The notes: generated by a model not told the origin, from the sequence alone. DNA of 64,000 nucleotides from Prosopocoilus inquinatus (GCA_036172665.1 CM069876.1:36301001-36365000); one strand, 5' to 3'. Counted from the first letter of the stretch, positions 46,032 to 57,707 are shown. Numbers and translations: made by a program.

Positions 46032-46160
46032 GGCAGGACTGGAACTCGTCTTCTGCCTTGTCGCAGTCCTTTTGGTAGTTGCAGACCGATGAGGAGGGAA
46101 TGCAGCGGCCTTCGGGGCAACGGAAGTCGCCAGGACTGCACACGACACCGCTAGGGTCTC
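46032..46160 (-). CDS. mgl: mgl exon: LDLa module 1 of window
   Basis: The exon is 129 nt and phase 1 at both ends, the classic symmetrical cassette of LDLa exons. It starts after a TTGTTACAG acceptor and ends at a GTGAGT donor. It encodes one LDL-receptor class A module (codons 1-43 of the windowed protein): CSPGDFRC, then [10 protein letters not shown], then a calcium-binding loop written [12 protein letters not shown]. The loop is weaker than the usual DCxDGSDE, because glycine and serine are replaced by alanine and glutamate. It is the most N-terminal exon I can find. Vertebrate LRP2 has seven LDLa modules here and the window shows six, so at least one more module and the signal peptide should lie to the right. 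Confidence 0.88.
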
Positions 46161-47340
46161 CTGTAACAATAAGAGTTCGCTTATGTAAGAACTGTGTCAG
46201 GGACACAAGGATTACAAAAAATATACATATATAATGGTGTAAGTAAATTTAATTCAGTTTTTACACGATAGATGGCGCTACATGTAATCGTATAAATTTA
46301 CTTCTTAAAATAGTTTCTTGACTGGCTGACTTTGTGATGATTACTATATTTATTCGTCCGAGAGATTTTACAAATGTTTGAGCGTTTCGTTGTATGTACG
46401 TTGATGAGTAACATAATCCTGCTATGACTACTTATAGATGGTGACACACACACTCACATTAATTTCGCTCATTCTTTAGTTGTCAAATAAATTTGCAGAT
46501 TAATTTGAAAGGGTCTGCAACTCTCTTACGAAAGGACATAAAAGTTACCATTAAGTTATGTAACAAGCTGTATAACTTCCATAATATTTATCTCTACAAT
46601 GAGTAATAATTTTTTGTTCGGTGTAAAAAATTTCAACAAAAGCAAATTTGTAATGAGTCATTCGATGCAGAAGGTGTTGCTTATCGTCAATATTTCACAG
46701 GAAATAGGTATTATGCTTACTATGGCTTTTGAAACGATTTTAGCTCAAAAATAAAAAAAAAGAATTGTTCACAGAAACGCTTACTACAGCCATCTAGTAA
46801 ATTTAATCAAGTTTGTCACTCAACAGGTGTCGCCACAAACTATCGTTTTTTAAAGTCCCTTCGTATTCAATATCAAATATTTTCACTTGCCAAATTAGTT
46901 TATAATTTCAATTCTTCGATATTTCGCCGTATGTTGGCAGATTTTATTTTATTCATTTATTGTATTTTTATTTTAAAATAAATAAATAATGTATCTTAAA
47001 GAAGTTGTCAAGGTTGACATTCAAGGTTTCGTAAAAGCTTCCAATGGGTAGTAACCTTTACACATTTGATTTTTATTTTAGGAAAAAGCGCAACGAAAAC
47101 AAAATTGTTGACGGTACAGCTCAAGAGGTGGCTCTGTTCATAATTAATGCAGAAGAGAAAATGTGTAATTAGCTTGAAATGGTCGATAGTCAACGGATTC
47201 TCACGATTTTATGTACGAAATTTGTGGCCCCCTAAATCCAAAAAAACTGCTTTCTAAACAGTTTCATAAATTCTTACAGTTTACAGATAAGGCATACAAC
47301 ATACAGCATACTCGTAACTGAAATTAGACTCTTTTATCTA
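46161..47340. other. upstream intron, no feature
   Basis: No LDLa or signal-peptide exon could be found. AT-rich, without recognised repeats. Confidence 0.4.
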
Positions 47341-47354
47341 AACAAAGTCATTAA

Positions 47355-47600
47355 AGTTAGAACGGTCCAAGTGGTAAGAGGGCCAGCCTTCCAATCGCAA
47401 GGTCGTGGGTTCGAAACACGCTCGAATTAATTCTCGGGAAGGTCTATATTCACTTCAGGTCCTCCTTCAGTGCTACAGATACAATTCGATACAAAGTTGA
47501 TGACTTAATACCCCAATATCAGTCGCCATTTGCTCATTCCTTCATCAGTGTCTGTACCTAAACTTGTTGGCTAGACTTCTTCACGCGTTATAGTTAACTT
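47355..47600 (+). repeat. tRNA-derived SINE
   Basis: A tRNA-like head has A box GGTCCAAGTGGTAAGAGGGC and B box GTGGGTTCGAAACACGC, followed by an unrelated body (TCACTTCAGGTCCTCCTTCA ... ATCAGTGTCTGTACC). This arrangement of pol III promoter plus tail is that of a SINE. Confidence 0.7.
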
Positions 47601-47659
47601 ATTTCTTTTTCTTGTGAAGATATAGTCATAAGCATTGAAGGACCTTATATTTTTATTTT

Positions 47660-47990
47660 ACGTGAAATATTTTTCCAACAGCAGTACACACGCCCACACG
47701 CCTATTTGCACGTATCTATGACAGTCATTTATATAAATGACGGTCATCTATTAAAATGACAGTCATTTATTAAAAATGACAGTCGTTTATTAAAATCATG
47801 GTTATGTATGGTTCACAGGGTCATTTTTCAAAAGAGCAATCATTGTGACGTGACGCCTATTTGCACATATCTATGACAGTCATTAAAAATGACAGTGGTT
47901 TATTAAAATTGTGGTTATGTATCGTTCACAGGATCATTTGTAAAATGATCAATCATTGTGAAGTGACCGTCATTTTTACTGTGACCACTC
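47660..47990. repeat. AATGACAGTCATTTATTAAAA tandem repeats
   Basis: Short units of ATGACAGTCATTTATTAAAA are repeated four to five times. The whole is then duplicated: GCCTATTTGCACGTATCTAT at 47701 and GCCTATTTGCACATATCTAT at 47857, both followed by GTTATGTATSGTTCACAGG. Confidence 0.7.
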
Positions 47991-48180
47991 TCAAGACTGG
48001 TGTCATTTAAAGAACTTACATCACTACCTAGAACACAGCGAAAAAGCAAAGCGCGGATTGTGAAACTGGAGCGTTTATTCCCATGCCTTTTGCAAACTCA
48101 AGTGCTAATACGTGATCGACTTAAGTAAGCAGATTTTTGTAAACAAACTTTGGAACGACTTTGGAACTTCAGTCATTAAC

Positions 48181-48602
48181 TAATGGTGCTATTCAGAAAG
48201 CAAATTAAACAACTTTGACTCTTTGGCACTTTAAAATTCTCAAACTTTAAAATTCAAAATCAAAGGGCCGGTTTCATAATAGAACTTTAAATTTAAAGTT
48301 ACTTTAACCTGGAAAATACACTTGTTTCCGTATTCTTAAAGTGACTTTAAATTAAAGTCTGATTATGAAAACGGCCAAAAGAATCGTCCAGAATCGCATT
48401 TTCGCTTTAAAATTTTAAAGTTTAGGCCGGTTGTCATAATCGAAGACACATTCCTACGTGTAAATAATTATGTTTTCGCATTTGTTTCGACATCTCACTG
48501 TGACTTTAATTCTAAAGTCTCCTTTAGTTCGATTTTGAAACAGGCCCTTGAAGTATTAAAGAGTTACAGTTACTTAAGTTTGCTTTCTGAATAGCACCAT
48601 TT
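48181..48602. mobile_element. MITE containing two nested MITEs
   Basis: The outer ends are TGGTGCTATTCAGAAAGCAA and, inverted, TTGCTTTCTGAATAGCACCA. Inside are one full (48267-48376, GGGCCGGTTTCATAATAG to GAAAACGGCC) and one diverged (48424-48549) copy of the GGCCGTTTTCATAAT family. A further right end of the outer family (TTTCTGAATAGCACCATA) is at 48668. Confidence 0.75.
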
Positions 48603-48689
48603 AATTCCTCAAATTAAAGTTTTTTTTTTTCTTAAATTATTAAATTTTTAAATCGCTTAATTCAAATGTTTCTGAATAGCACCATAAAT

Positions 48690-49550
48690 AGTTAGTTCGA
48701 TTCACATCAATTGACGTACTGTGTCCACCACTGATAGACGTCGCCGTCATTTCCCCTGGTTCGCACTGTCGTCTACACCAGGTATGACCGCCAGCGGGGA
48801 AGCGTACCCCCACCGTGCTAGGCGTTACAACTGCAATAGCTGTATTTATTAAGTATTTATTTACCTCGCGCTTCTCTAGGAATGAATTCTCGTTTCCCGA
48901 AACAAACAAGATTGGGGATAGTACTTTCGGAGCCCCCGAGGGCATCACTGGTCTACACCACGTAACGCTACGCAGAAGTTTTCATCGCGACGATTTCAGC
49001 AACCTGAACTGACAGAAAAAACTCTCGACCTCCAGAGATCAATGTAATTCCAATCTAAATCAAATAACGAGGTATATTTTTTAAATTAAATTGTTTTAAA
49101 AGCTCTACCTATGCCCCTACACACCCGAAGTCTTGTCGTGACATGGTGAACTGGCAAAAGGCTTACCGTGACATTACAAACGGTCAACTTATAAAGACAT
49201 AGCTGCATTTCCTTTCAAGTATTGCAAATGCATTTCCACATAAAACAAATTGCCTTCGCATTCATTTATTTTTAATTTTAAATGAATATAATAAATGGCA
49301 CATGCATAGGGGTACGTGCGCGCATAATGCCGGGAGCTCGTAATAAAATTAAACGGGAAATGCAGCGCGCAGTAAATTGAAAACCTATAAATCGAGCGGG
49401 TAATTAAATTAGGTCGTCGCGTTTTATTCGAATTTCATTATCTTTTGTTGCGATAGGCGGCAGGCCGTGAAACAATTCCCGCCTGCCGGAAAAATCTCCT
49501 CATGAAAATGCAGTTCGCGCGGCCGCATAAATTTTCCGTATGAATTATCG
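48690..49550. other. intron, unique-looking
   Basis: 48730-49010 has a direct repeat TGGTCTACACCACGTA / GTCTACACCAGGTA. 49320-49550 is GC-richer and repeat-free, possibly regulatory. No exon could be supported. Confidence 0.35.
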
Positions 49551-49552
49551 CC

Positions 49553-50770
49553 TGTCAGTTTGCGTGTTAACACCTGTCCGGATTAACCTAAACGACGCCC
49601 GTTCCCGGACACAAATTAATTCCAGACCAGAAATACAGTATGATCAAAAAAGAGGTACAAAAACAGAGCGCACCATCGTCATCTACTTTGATGACTTCTC
49701 ACGTGTGATCAGAAGGTGACATTTTTTTATTAAGAGTAAGCACCATTAATTAGTTTAATGTGTGGTAATGAAACACCTGTCCGGATTAACCTAAACAACG
49801 CGACGATCGTTCTCCCATACAAATTAATTCCAACCAGAAATACAGCGTGATTCAAAAAGAGTGAGTACACTTCCCTCCTGTACTTTCTTTATTTCATTGT
49901 TTTTATTAATTTAATGTAAGAACGATAAAACGATTTTGGTCTTTATTGTCTGTTTGCGTGTTAACACCTGTCCGGATTAACCTAAACGACGCCCGTTCCC
50001 GGACACAAATTAATTCCAGACCAGATATACAGTATGATCAAAAAAGAGGTACAAAAACAGAGCGCACCATCGTCATCTACTTTGATGACTTCTCACGTGT
50101 GATCAGAAGGTGACATTTTTTTATTAAGAGTAAGCACCATTAATTAGTTTAATGTGTGGTAATGAAACACCTGTCCGGATTAACCTAAACAACGCGACGA
50201 TCGTTCTCCCATACAAATTAATTCCAACCAGAAATACAGAGTGATTCAAAAAGAGTGAGTACACTTCCCTCCTTTACTTTCTTTATTTCATTGTTTTTAT
50301 TAATTTAATGTAAGAACGAAAAAACGATTTTGGTCTTTATTGTCTGTTTGCGTGTTAACACCTGTCCGGATTAAAATAAAAGACGCCCGTTCCCGGACAC
50401 AAATTAATTCCAGACCAGATATACAGTATGATCAAAAAAGAGGTACAAAAACACAGCGCACCATCGTCATCCACTTTGATGACTTCTCACGTGTGGTCAG
50501 AAGGTGACATTTTTTTATTAAGAGTAAGCACCATTAATTAGTTTAATGTGTGGTAATGAAAACCTGTCCGGATTAACCTAAACAACACCACGTTCGTTCC
50601 CCCATACAAATTAATTCCGACCAGAAATACAGCGTGATTCAAAAGGAGTGAGTACACTTCCCTCCTTTACTTTCTGTCATTCTTTTTATTAATTTATTGT
50701 AAGATCGAAAAAACGATTTTGGTCTTTATTTATTTTTTCTTAAGAGTCCCTCACTATTAATTTGTTTAAT
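49553..50770. repeat. satellite: three 394-bp higher-order units
   Basis: ACCTGTCCGGATTAAC starts six monomers at 49571, 49774, 49965, 50168, 50359 and 50561. Spacings alternate 203, 191, 203, 191, 202, so the array is three higher-order units, each of an A monomer (with CCCGTTCCCGGACACAAATT and GATGACTTCTCACGTGTG) and a B monomer (with TCGTTCTCCCATACAAATTA and AGAGTGAGTACACTTCCC). Copies of the whole unit differ by only a few bases, while A and B are diverged. Confidence 0.9.
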
Positions 50771-51387
50771 GTGTGGTAATGGAAGCCGGCCGGCTGGATT
50801 TGTGTCTCCGTCACGTCTCCAATTACTGGGACGATTCAATTGTGGCCTAATTGCGACCGACTTCCGGAATTCTGACCCGAGCGGATGCTTCAAATGAGTC
50901 AAGCTGTCTCGTGACCAATTAACCGTGTTTGTTTATTAATAGAGGCCGTTAGTCTTCAGCTGGGCCGACGAGTTTAAAGCATTCCATCGGGAATCATCCT
51001 TCTCCTCGTATGATACAAAGTGATCAAGTATAACTGCTTGAGTTGGCAATACTATCAAGTACATTTTCTTATTCGACTAACTAGGTATCTCCGTCAATGA
51101 ATGATGAATTTTTTGTTTTTCGACTGTACCACGAAAACAGTAAGACACAGCAAATTTTTGATTCAACCTTTGAAATTGGCACAAAAAGTTGACCCAATAT
51201 TGCGTGATTAATTTTTTTATATTTCCATTATTAACGGAGATACCTATAGAATACCATAGAAAATGGGACACCCTGTACACTCTAAATATAAAATTTAGAA
51301 TTGCCAAGCCAAAACAGTTATTCTTGATCACTTTGTACCAACTTTGAGTTGTATTCAAACTTTGCTGAGAGAATTAATTAATTAAAG

Positions 51388-51695
51388 TAAAGGATTTTCT
51401 GCGTTGAAAAGAATTTTTTGGCGGGACTTTGCTCGGTTTTTCCTGTTCACACGTTGGTAACACTGCACACAACAAAGACAGCAAAAAAGTGTATCAAACG
51501 TCAAGTAAAACTTTGATTACTTGACGTTTTCTGTCTTACGAGAGTTGTGTGCAGTGTTACCAATGAAATTTGATTTACTTGACGCTTGCCGTCTTACGAG
51601 AGTTGTGTACAGTGTTACCAATGTGCGAAAAGCAAGAACCCCGTAAGTCCCGCGAAAAATCAAAGTTCTTTTCAACGCAGAAAATTCTTTAATTC
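51388..51695. repeat. foldback at head of A-rich repeat
   Basis: AAAGGATTTTCTGCGTTGAA on the left faces TTCAACGCAGAAAATTCTTT on the right. GTTGGTAACACTGCACACAA faces two direct copies of GAGTTGTGTRCAGTGTTACC. The right portion continues directly into the A-rich repeat and recurs before its other copies at 52440 and 56745. Confidence 0.65.
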
Positions 51696-51699
51696 GTTA

Positions 51700-53270
51700 G
51701 TTACATGGTTCAAAGACGGAGTTTTAAAAAAGTATTTTTTTTTAATTAAAAACACAAAGTAAATAAAAAATGAAAACAAAAGACTGTCGATTTTACAGCG
51801 CAATTCAGTAGATTAATGGTAATTAAAAACAAAAAACACAAGTTGGAAGGTATAGGGATAAAACACAAATAAAACAAAATAATAAAAATTAAAGAAGAAA
51901 ATAAAATCGAAAGACAATCGATTTTACAAGGTCACAAGATTAATAAATTAAAAATAAATAAATAAAAGAACGATGAGAAAACAAAAAAAATTAAATAGAT
52001 TTTCTTTAAATAACAAATAATAAAATATTAAAAATAATAAAAGAAAAAGAAAATTCAACATTTAATAAAAAGAAAAAGCTGAGAGGAAGGTGACAAAAAA
52101 GTAAGCAAAAGCGAAAAATTAATAACAATATTGGAGCACAACTCAGTTACTTTACTGAACAAACGAAAAAAGTAAAAATTTCTAAAAAACAAAAACAAAA
52201 GACAGTCGATGAAAAAAGAAAAATATTCTATTTTACGACACACTTCAATAGTTAACAAATAAAAAAAAAGCTGAAGAATTGAGATTGAATTTAATTTCAA
52301 TTAAGTTTTAATTTTTAACATTTATTTTTATTTTTCAATTTTTTGGTTGCAAATTTTATATCTCAATATCTTTTGGGTTGAACTGACTTAGGTTGAATTT
52401 AGTTTATATTTAGTCTGTGAACAGCAAGAACCCTGCAAGTTCCGCCAAAGATAAATCTTTTCAACGCAGAAAATTCTTTAATTTAAAGAATAACTTTTAA
52501 AAAAGTAAAAGAATTATTAAAAATACATATAGTTAATAAAAAATTAAAACAAAAGACGATCGATTTGGCAGCACAATTCAATAGATTAATAATAAATTTA
52601 AAAAAAAACATACAATTTTGACGGTATAGTGATAAAACAAATAAAACAAAATAATAAAATTAAAGCAGGAAATAATAAAATCACTTCAATCCAATTTTAC
52701 AGCACATGGTGAATAAATTAAAAATAAAAATAAAAGAACGACGAGAAAATAAAGAAAATTAAATAGAATTTGTAAAAATTAACAAATAATAAATTTTTAA
52801 ACAATAAAAAGAAAAGACCCCCGATTTTATTAGAAAATTCAACAGTCAATCAAAAAAAAGCTGAAAAGGGGGTGACAAAAAAGTAAACAAATGCGAAAAT
52901 TTAGAAAAATGTACATCTAAAAAAAGATAACATAAAGGGCAAAGTACGTCGGACTCAGTTACCTAGTAAATAAATGAAAAAAGCAAAAACTCCTTAAAAA
53001 AACAATAACAAAAGACGGTCCGCGAAAAAGAAAAGACACTCGATTTTACGGCACACTTCTGTAATTAATAAAAAAAACTGAAGAGGAAGGATACAAGAAA
53101 GAAAACAAAAGAGGAGAAGTTTAAAAAATATTTAACAATAATCTTGAAAATAAAAAGATAATGATTGAAGGTAATTGATTTTAGAGCACCATTTGGCCAT
53201 AAATAAAAAAAAGAACGAGTGGATGTTACGGGTTAATTTCAAGAGTTACATTTCGGCAACCACGTGTGGC
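51700..53270 (+). repeat. A-rich dispersed repeat family 2, copies 1 and 2
   Basis: Copy 1 is about 51620-52310 and copy 2 is about 52430-53270. Both begin GCAAGAACCC ... AACGCAGAAAATTCTTTAAT, then AAAAGACNRTCGATTT, GGTATAGNGATAAAACA and AACGANGAGAAAA. Copy 2 ends with TGTTACGGGTTAATT ... CAACCACGTGTGG, which a third copy (56735-57560) also has. No coding. Confidence 0.75.
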
Positions 53271-55595
53271 ACGTGCTTGAATTAGTTAGGTAGTAACATC
53301 GTGTCCCGGAAGTCACACCGTTTGAAATCAAGACTATCACTGGTCTTAGACAATCACGGTCATCGCATACTGTGTTCGGATTGGCTCGCCATTTTACTGG
53401 TAGAGGCCCCTTTCCTGCATCGTAGATTTCTAGCTTCGATGGAGATTTTACCGTTTGGCACATTAAGCTGACCACACCTTGTGCATAATTGAGTTGCAAA
53501 ATTTTATAATACAGTGTATCTGGAATGATATCAGCCCTACGTGTCTTTTGAGTTGCTTTTGAGTAAAATCTTCCGTACGGATAAACTGGATCTGCATTAG
53601 AATCAGAGGTAATTAGGTTGCGACGTTAACGTGGGATACGTTTGTATTTGATTGCTTTGTTTTGACAAAGGAATCCGCTTTCTATTTTCGCTTCTTTGTT
53701 TGCTACTGTTCTTCCTCATGCCGGGAGGTTTAAGAACTGTATGCGACTGTAATCTGTGACGGTTCCACATTCTTCGAGGTCGCCATTACGACGGTCATCA
53801 AGATACGATAGGTGTAAGATAACATTGACTGAAGCTCGACGCAACGAGAGGCCCTCTTGAGAGGGCGTCTTATTTCTGCGATTAACTGGAACCAAAGTAA
53901 CGTACACTTCTGTTTTATGATTTAATTGTTTACGTAAATATTTTTGGCACATGTTGGTATACTAGACGTTTTCTTGCGGTTTTAAAACCAAGTTTAATTT
54001 AAGACGATTGAATTAACGTTTCACGTTTCTACAAAGGTCAATGCTGCACCTGTTTGAACTAAATCATTGTTTAACTTGAGTATTATTTTGGTTTTACCAA
54101 GCCCTTAAGGCTAACGTTCTTGTTATACCAAGATTTCGTATGCCTAAATATATTTATTATTAAGTACTTTCTGGTGTTTTGCTGCGTTGTGAAAGCTTTC
54201 TTGAATGATCCAGTGTTAAGATGGATCTCCTGGAAGTTTTCGATTACCAGCGCATGTTGTGGATTCTTGGGAATCGGTTCCACAATGCGCGTATCAGCTG
54301 AGGTTACTCCTTCAGAGACTAGCTCGCTTTTGATTTCGGCAGATCTCTTCAACTTCTCGTTGTGTTTCGTAATTGTTTCTAATCTCTTCTTTCTTCAGTG
54401 TTTGTGGTCATTTCTGCCGTAACATTGCCTTCTTAACCAGTTCAGCTTTACGTCATCCACCCAATTGTAGGTACTTGTTGCTTGTAAAGAGATTTTCTTC
54501 ACTTAAAAGCAAAGTGCAAAAGGCAAAGGCAAACAAAAACTTCCCGATGCAAATGGGCGAATTTGATTTCACGGCGGGAATTTTAAAAGTTGACTTTAAA
54601 GTCATCTGTTCATTTTCTGCACCAGCGCGTATTCGAAGTATCTTTATCTCATTTTAATGCATGAGGTTAAAAGAAGCTGATGTTTTAAGTGCAAAGATGC
54701 TGTCAATACACATATCTTTAATCTGCCACCCCACGCGTATAGGGGTGGCGTAATACACTGTGATATACTGCCGCGCCTGAAAAATTTTTCAACGAATATC
54801 CTTTGTTCCTCTGGAGCTTGAATGAATTAGAGTGGATGAGGTCCGCGTTGACCCGGGGGTACAGAGTGCAACCGGCACGTGAACTATTTATTCGAAACGT
54901 CTCCGGCGTATACCACAACGAAATCGGGTGATCGGCCGTGGAACAAATTGCGTTGGAGCCCGAGAGGGTAAGTAGCCAGGACGAGGGAAGTATTTACACA
55001 TACCGCTTTTAATTTCAAGTTTAACGTCATTATTGAACATTGAACTAAATGGTACTTTCATCTCCTCAATATATTATGCGATGTGATTATAAAACTGACT
55101 TTTAAGATTTTGATATCATAGCTCTGTCTTAAGAATTGAAATGGAAACTCCTTATCGGAGGAAATATCTGTAAATCCTTTGCAAAAACGTATTGCACTTA
55201 ACCGTAGGGTCTATTCCTTGAGTGTAAGACTTGGTATGGACTTAACTAGGTATTTCCTGCAATATCTCCTCCACTTTTCATTCTTCCTGAGCTTGGTTTT
55301 GGTAAAATTCTTCCTAGGTTTCCCATTCTTCCCATGTTTCTCTTTTGGTCGTCCTCTAGTTTTCTTTTCTTCTTCGCTGGCCTTCTTCATTCGCGTTATC
55401 CTTCTCTCATCTAAACTTTTGACACGTCCACCTCCATGCAATCTTCTGTTGGTTTTCTGCAAAAATTTGTTCCATTGACTTTGTGTTCGTTTTTTCTGTT
55501 TTATTTCTTATGTGGTCCTTTAATGTTTTCTTCTCAGTTTTGCGTAGGAATCTCATTCTTGCAGCTTACAATTCCATATTATACATTTATGTGGT
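53271..55595. other. intron with several short unassigned frames
   Basis: Less A-rich than its neighbours. Minus-strand frames at 53239-53499, 53716-53952 and 54083-54352 and a plus frame at 54120-54422 are 78-100 codons, but none resembles a family I know and none is joined by clear splice sites. They may be remains of an old retroelement. 54722-54750 has a small hairpin GCCACCCC / GGGGTGGC. Confidence 0.35.
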
Positions 55596-55599
55596 GGCC

Positions 55600-55860
55600 C
55601 ATGATTCCGATTTTGGTATGACTACCGTTTTAGCAAAGATATGGTATCCTTTCTTAGGATGATTCAGATTTAGGTACGACTACCGTCTTAGTAAGGATTT
55701 GGTATTCTTTCTTGGGATATCAAATCTTTACTAAGACAGTAGTCATACCTAAATCGGAATCACTTTTAACAACCCTATCAGTTTAGGGGATGACTACTGT
55801 CTTAGTAAAGATTTGATATCCTAAGAAAGGATACTACTAACAGTAGTCTTATATTGATTT
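55600..55860. repeat. four-unit direct and inverted repeat
   Basis: A 60-75 bp unit (GACTACCGTCTTAGTAAGGA ... CTTTCTTGGGATATC) occurs twice direct from 55620, then inverted (ATCAAATCTTTACTAAGACA) and direct again (ACTACTGTCTTAGTAAAGAT). Confidence 0.7.
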
Positions 55861-55944
55861 AGGGTCGTTCAAAGTTCTTGCAGAAGTTTTTTTTTCTCCA
55901 CTTTAACCTTCGCTTTAATTGTATCTAGGTCTCTTGTATCTAAC

Positions 55945-56076
55945 GGCCATTTTCATAATCAGATTTAAAGGGAGTTTTAATTTACAGTCACTTTAAGTAT
56001 AGGGAAACAACAAATGTATTTTTTTAGGTTAAAGTAACTTTAAATTTAAATTTAAAGTCTGTTTATGAAACAGGTT
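55945..56076. mobile_element. GGCCGTTTTCATAAT MITE, full copy
   Basis: Begins ACGGCCATTTTCATAATCAG and ends AAAGTCTGTTTATGAAACAGG, with internal TAGGGAAACAACAAATG. It is inverted relative to the copy at 48267. Confidence 0.7.
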
Positions 56077-56734
56077 CTACGTCTTCCAATTTGTTATATC
56101 TCATATACTTATCAATCTCCTGTTTTTATTGAACGTAGATTTCTTCATTGCTCAGAATCGTAGGTTTTCTTCTGTTAATTGCTCATGTTTTATTTCATTT
56201 TACATTTGGAGTTTCTCGCAAAACTTTTTTGGACATTCAAAATCTTACTTTTTGCTAATTGAGTGCTTATTGTAAAGATTTAAACCACTTGATAAATAGT
56301 CAAGACACAAATCACTTGATAAATAGCCAAGACATTTTTTATTATTGCCATTTTTTTAAGGTATTGAATATACCTCGGTGTAACTAACTACTTCTGCTTT
56401 GAAAAGTTTTATCTGAAATTCTAAGAGCAAAACGTACTTTGTTGATATCAATTTTTTAACTCGTTTTTACCTTTAATCCTTTTTACAATTTTTGATTTTT
56501 TACTTGGGTTGAATAGAGTTCAGTTGGATTGACTTATAACTTTTATTTAATTTTTTTCTCAGGCTGGGCAAGGTTAGTTTATCCTCAGTCGGATCGGGTT
56601 GTCCTTGAGATTGATTTAATTTCAATTCATTCTTAATTTTTAACGTTTATTGTTATTTTTTAATTTTTTGGTTGCATATTATTACATATTTCATTTTTTT
56701 TTGGTTGAACTGACTTAGGTTGAATTTAGTTTGT

Positions 56735-57560
56735 ATTGAGTACGTGAAAAGCAAAAACCGCGCAAGTTCCGCCGAAAATACTCTTTTTAACGCAGAAAAC
56801 CCTTTAATTCAAATAATACATTTTAAAAAAGTAAAAAAAATTATTAAAAATACATCAAGTTAAGAAAAAAATGAAAACAAAAGACGGTCGATTTTGCAAT
56901 TCAATAGACTTAATTTAGACAGTATAGTGATAAAACAAATAAAGCAAAATAATAAAAATAAAGAAGCAAATAATAAAATCAAAAGACAATCGATTTTACA
57001 ACACAACATTAATAAATTAAAACAATAAACGAACGACGAGAAAATAAAGAATAATGAATAGAATTTGTAAAAAATACCAAATAATAACGTCTTTTTTAAT
57101 AATAAAAAGGAAAGACGTTCGATTTACGAGAAAATTCAACGGTCAAAATTAAATTTTAAAAAACGCTGAAAAGGAGGATGACAAAAAGTAAACAAATGCG
57201 AAAAATTTAGAAAAATATATAACAATATCGGGAAAAAGATAAAAATAAAAGACAATCGAAATCAGAGCACAACTCAGTTACTTAGTGAATAAATGAAAAA
57301 AGTAAAAACTTCTAAAAAACAAAAGACGGTTCTTGAAAGAAGATTTAAGGCACATTTCTCTAGTTAATAAAAAAATTGAGGACAAAAAAGGAAACAAATG
57401 AGGAGAATTTTAAATAATATTTAACAATAATATCTAAAAGAAAAGATAACGACAAAAGGTAATCGATTTTAGAGCGTCATTTGGTCATAAATAAATGAAT
57501 AAAAAGAACAAATGGTTGTTACGGGTTAATTCCCGGTTACATATCGGCAACCACGTGTGG
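56735..57560 (+). repeat. A-rich dispersed repeat family 2, copy 3
   Basis: Same order of landmarks as copies 1 and 2 (AACGCAGAAAACCCTTTAAT, AAAAGACGGTCGATTTTGCA, ACGACGAGAAAATAAAGA, TGTTACGGGTTAATTCC, CAACCACGTGTGG). All three copies share one orientation. Confidence 0.75.
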
Positions 57561-57707
57561 TATGTGTCGGTAAGTGTTGCAAATTACAAATTTCAATTTC
57601 TCTTTTTGGTTGGAACTGATTTAGGTTGGGTTTAGTTTGTATCGACTGAGTTGATTCGTATTGGATTTTAATGTTTCAATTTTCTAGTTTTAATTTCTTT
57701 CAAACTC

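Larger units (their letters stand above)
1..46160 (-). other. mgl: megalin / LRP2 gene, N-terminal half (15 exons)
   Basis: This is the gene span. Megalin is a very large single-pass endocytic receptor that binds many ligands through LDLa clusters and releases them in endosomes through YWTD propellers. The fifteen exons join in one frame with matching phases at all fourteen junctions. The order is 6 LDLa, 2 EGF, propeller, EGF, propeller, EGF, 8 LDLa, 2 EGF, propeller, EGF, propeller, EGF, start of a fifth propeller. LRP1 has a similar plan but only two LDLa modules before its first EGF pair. The long cluster I, and segments such as MDGTN with WPNGLTLD followed by a tyrosine/aspartate-rich DYIDF, and the AMVPISG stretch of propeller 5, resemble remembered LRP2 rather than LRP1. 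The signal peptide, any further cluster I module, and everything after the start of propeller 5 are outside the window. No promoter was found. The family is certain; LRP2 over LRP1 is very likely. Confidence 0.93.

Noticed and set aside
1..46160. Gene is LRP1 rather than LRP2
   Set aside because: Six or more LDLa modules before the first EGF pair, and closer resemblance of propellers 3-5 to remembered LRP2, favour megalin; a tree of the propeller exons would settle it.
53239..54352. Remains of an endogenous retrovirus-like gag/pol
   Set aside because: Frames of 78-89 codons show no protease, reverse transcriptase, zinc-knuckle or integrase motif.
54120..54422. Hydrophobic 100-codon plus-strand protein
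   Set aside because: No start context, no homologous family recognised, and an overlapping antisense frame is equally long.
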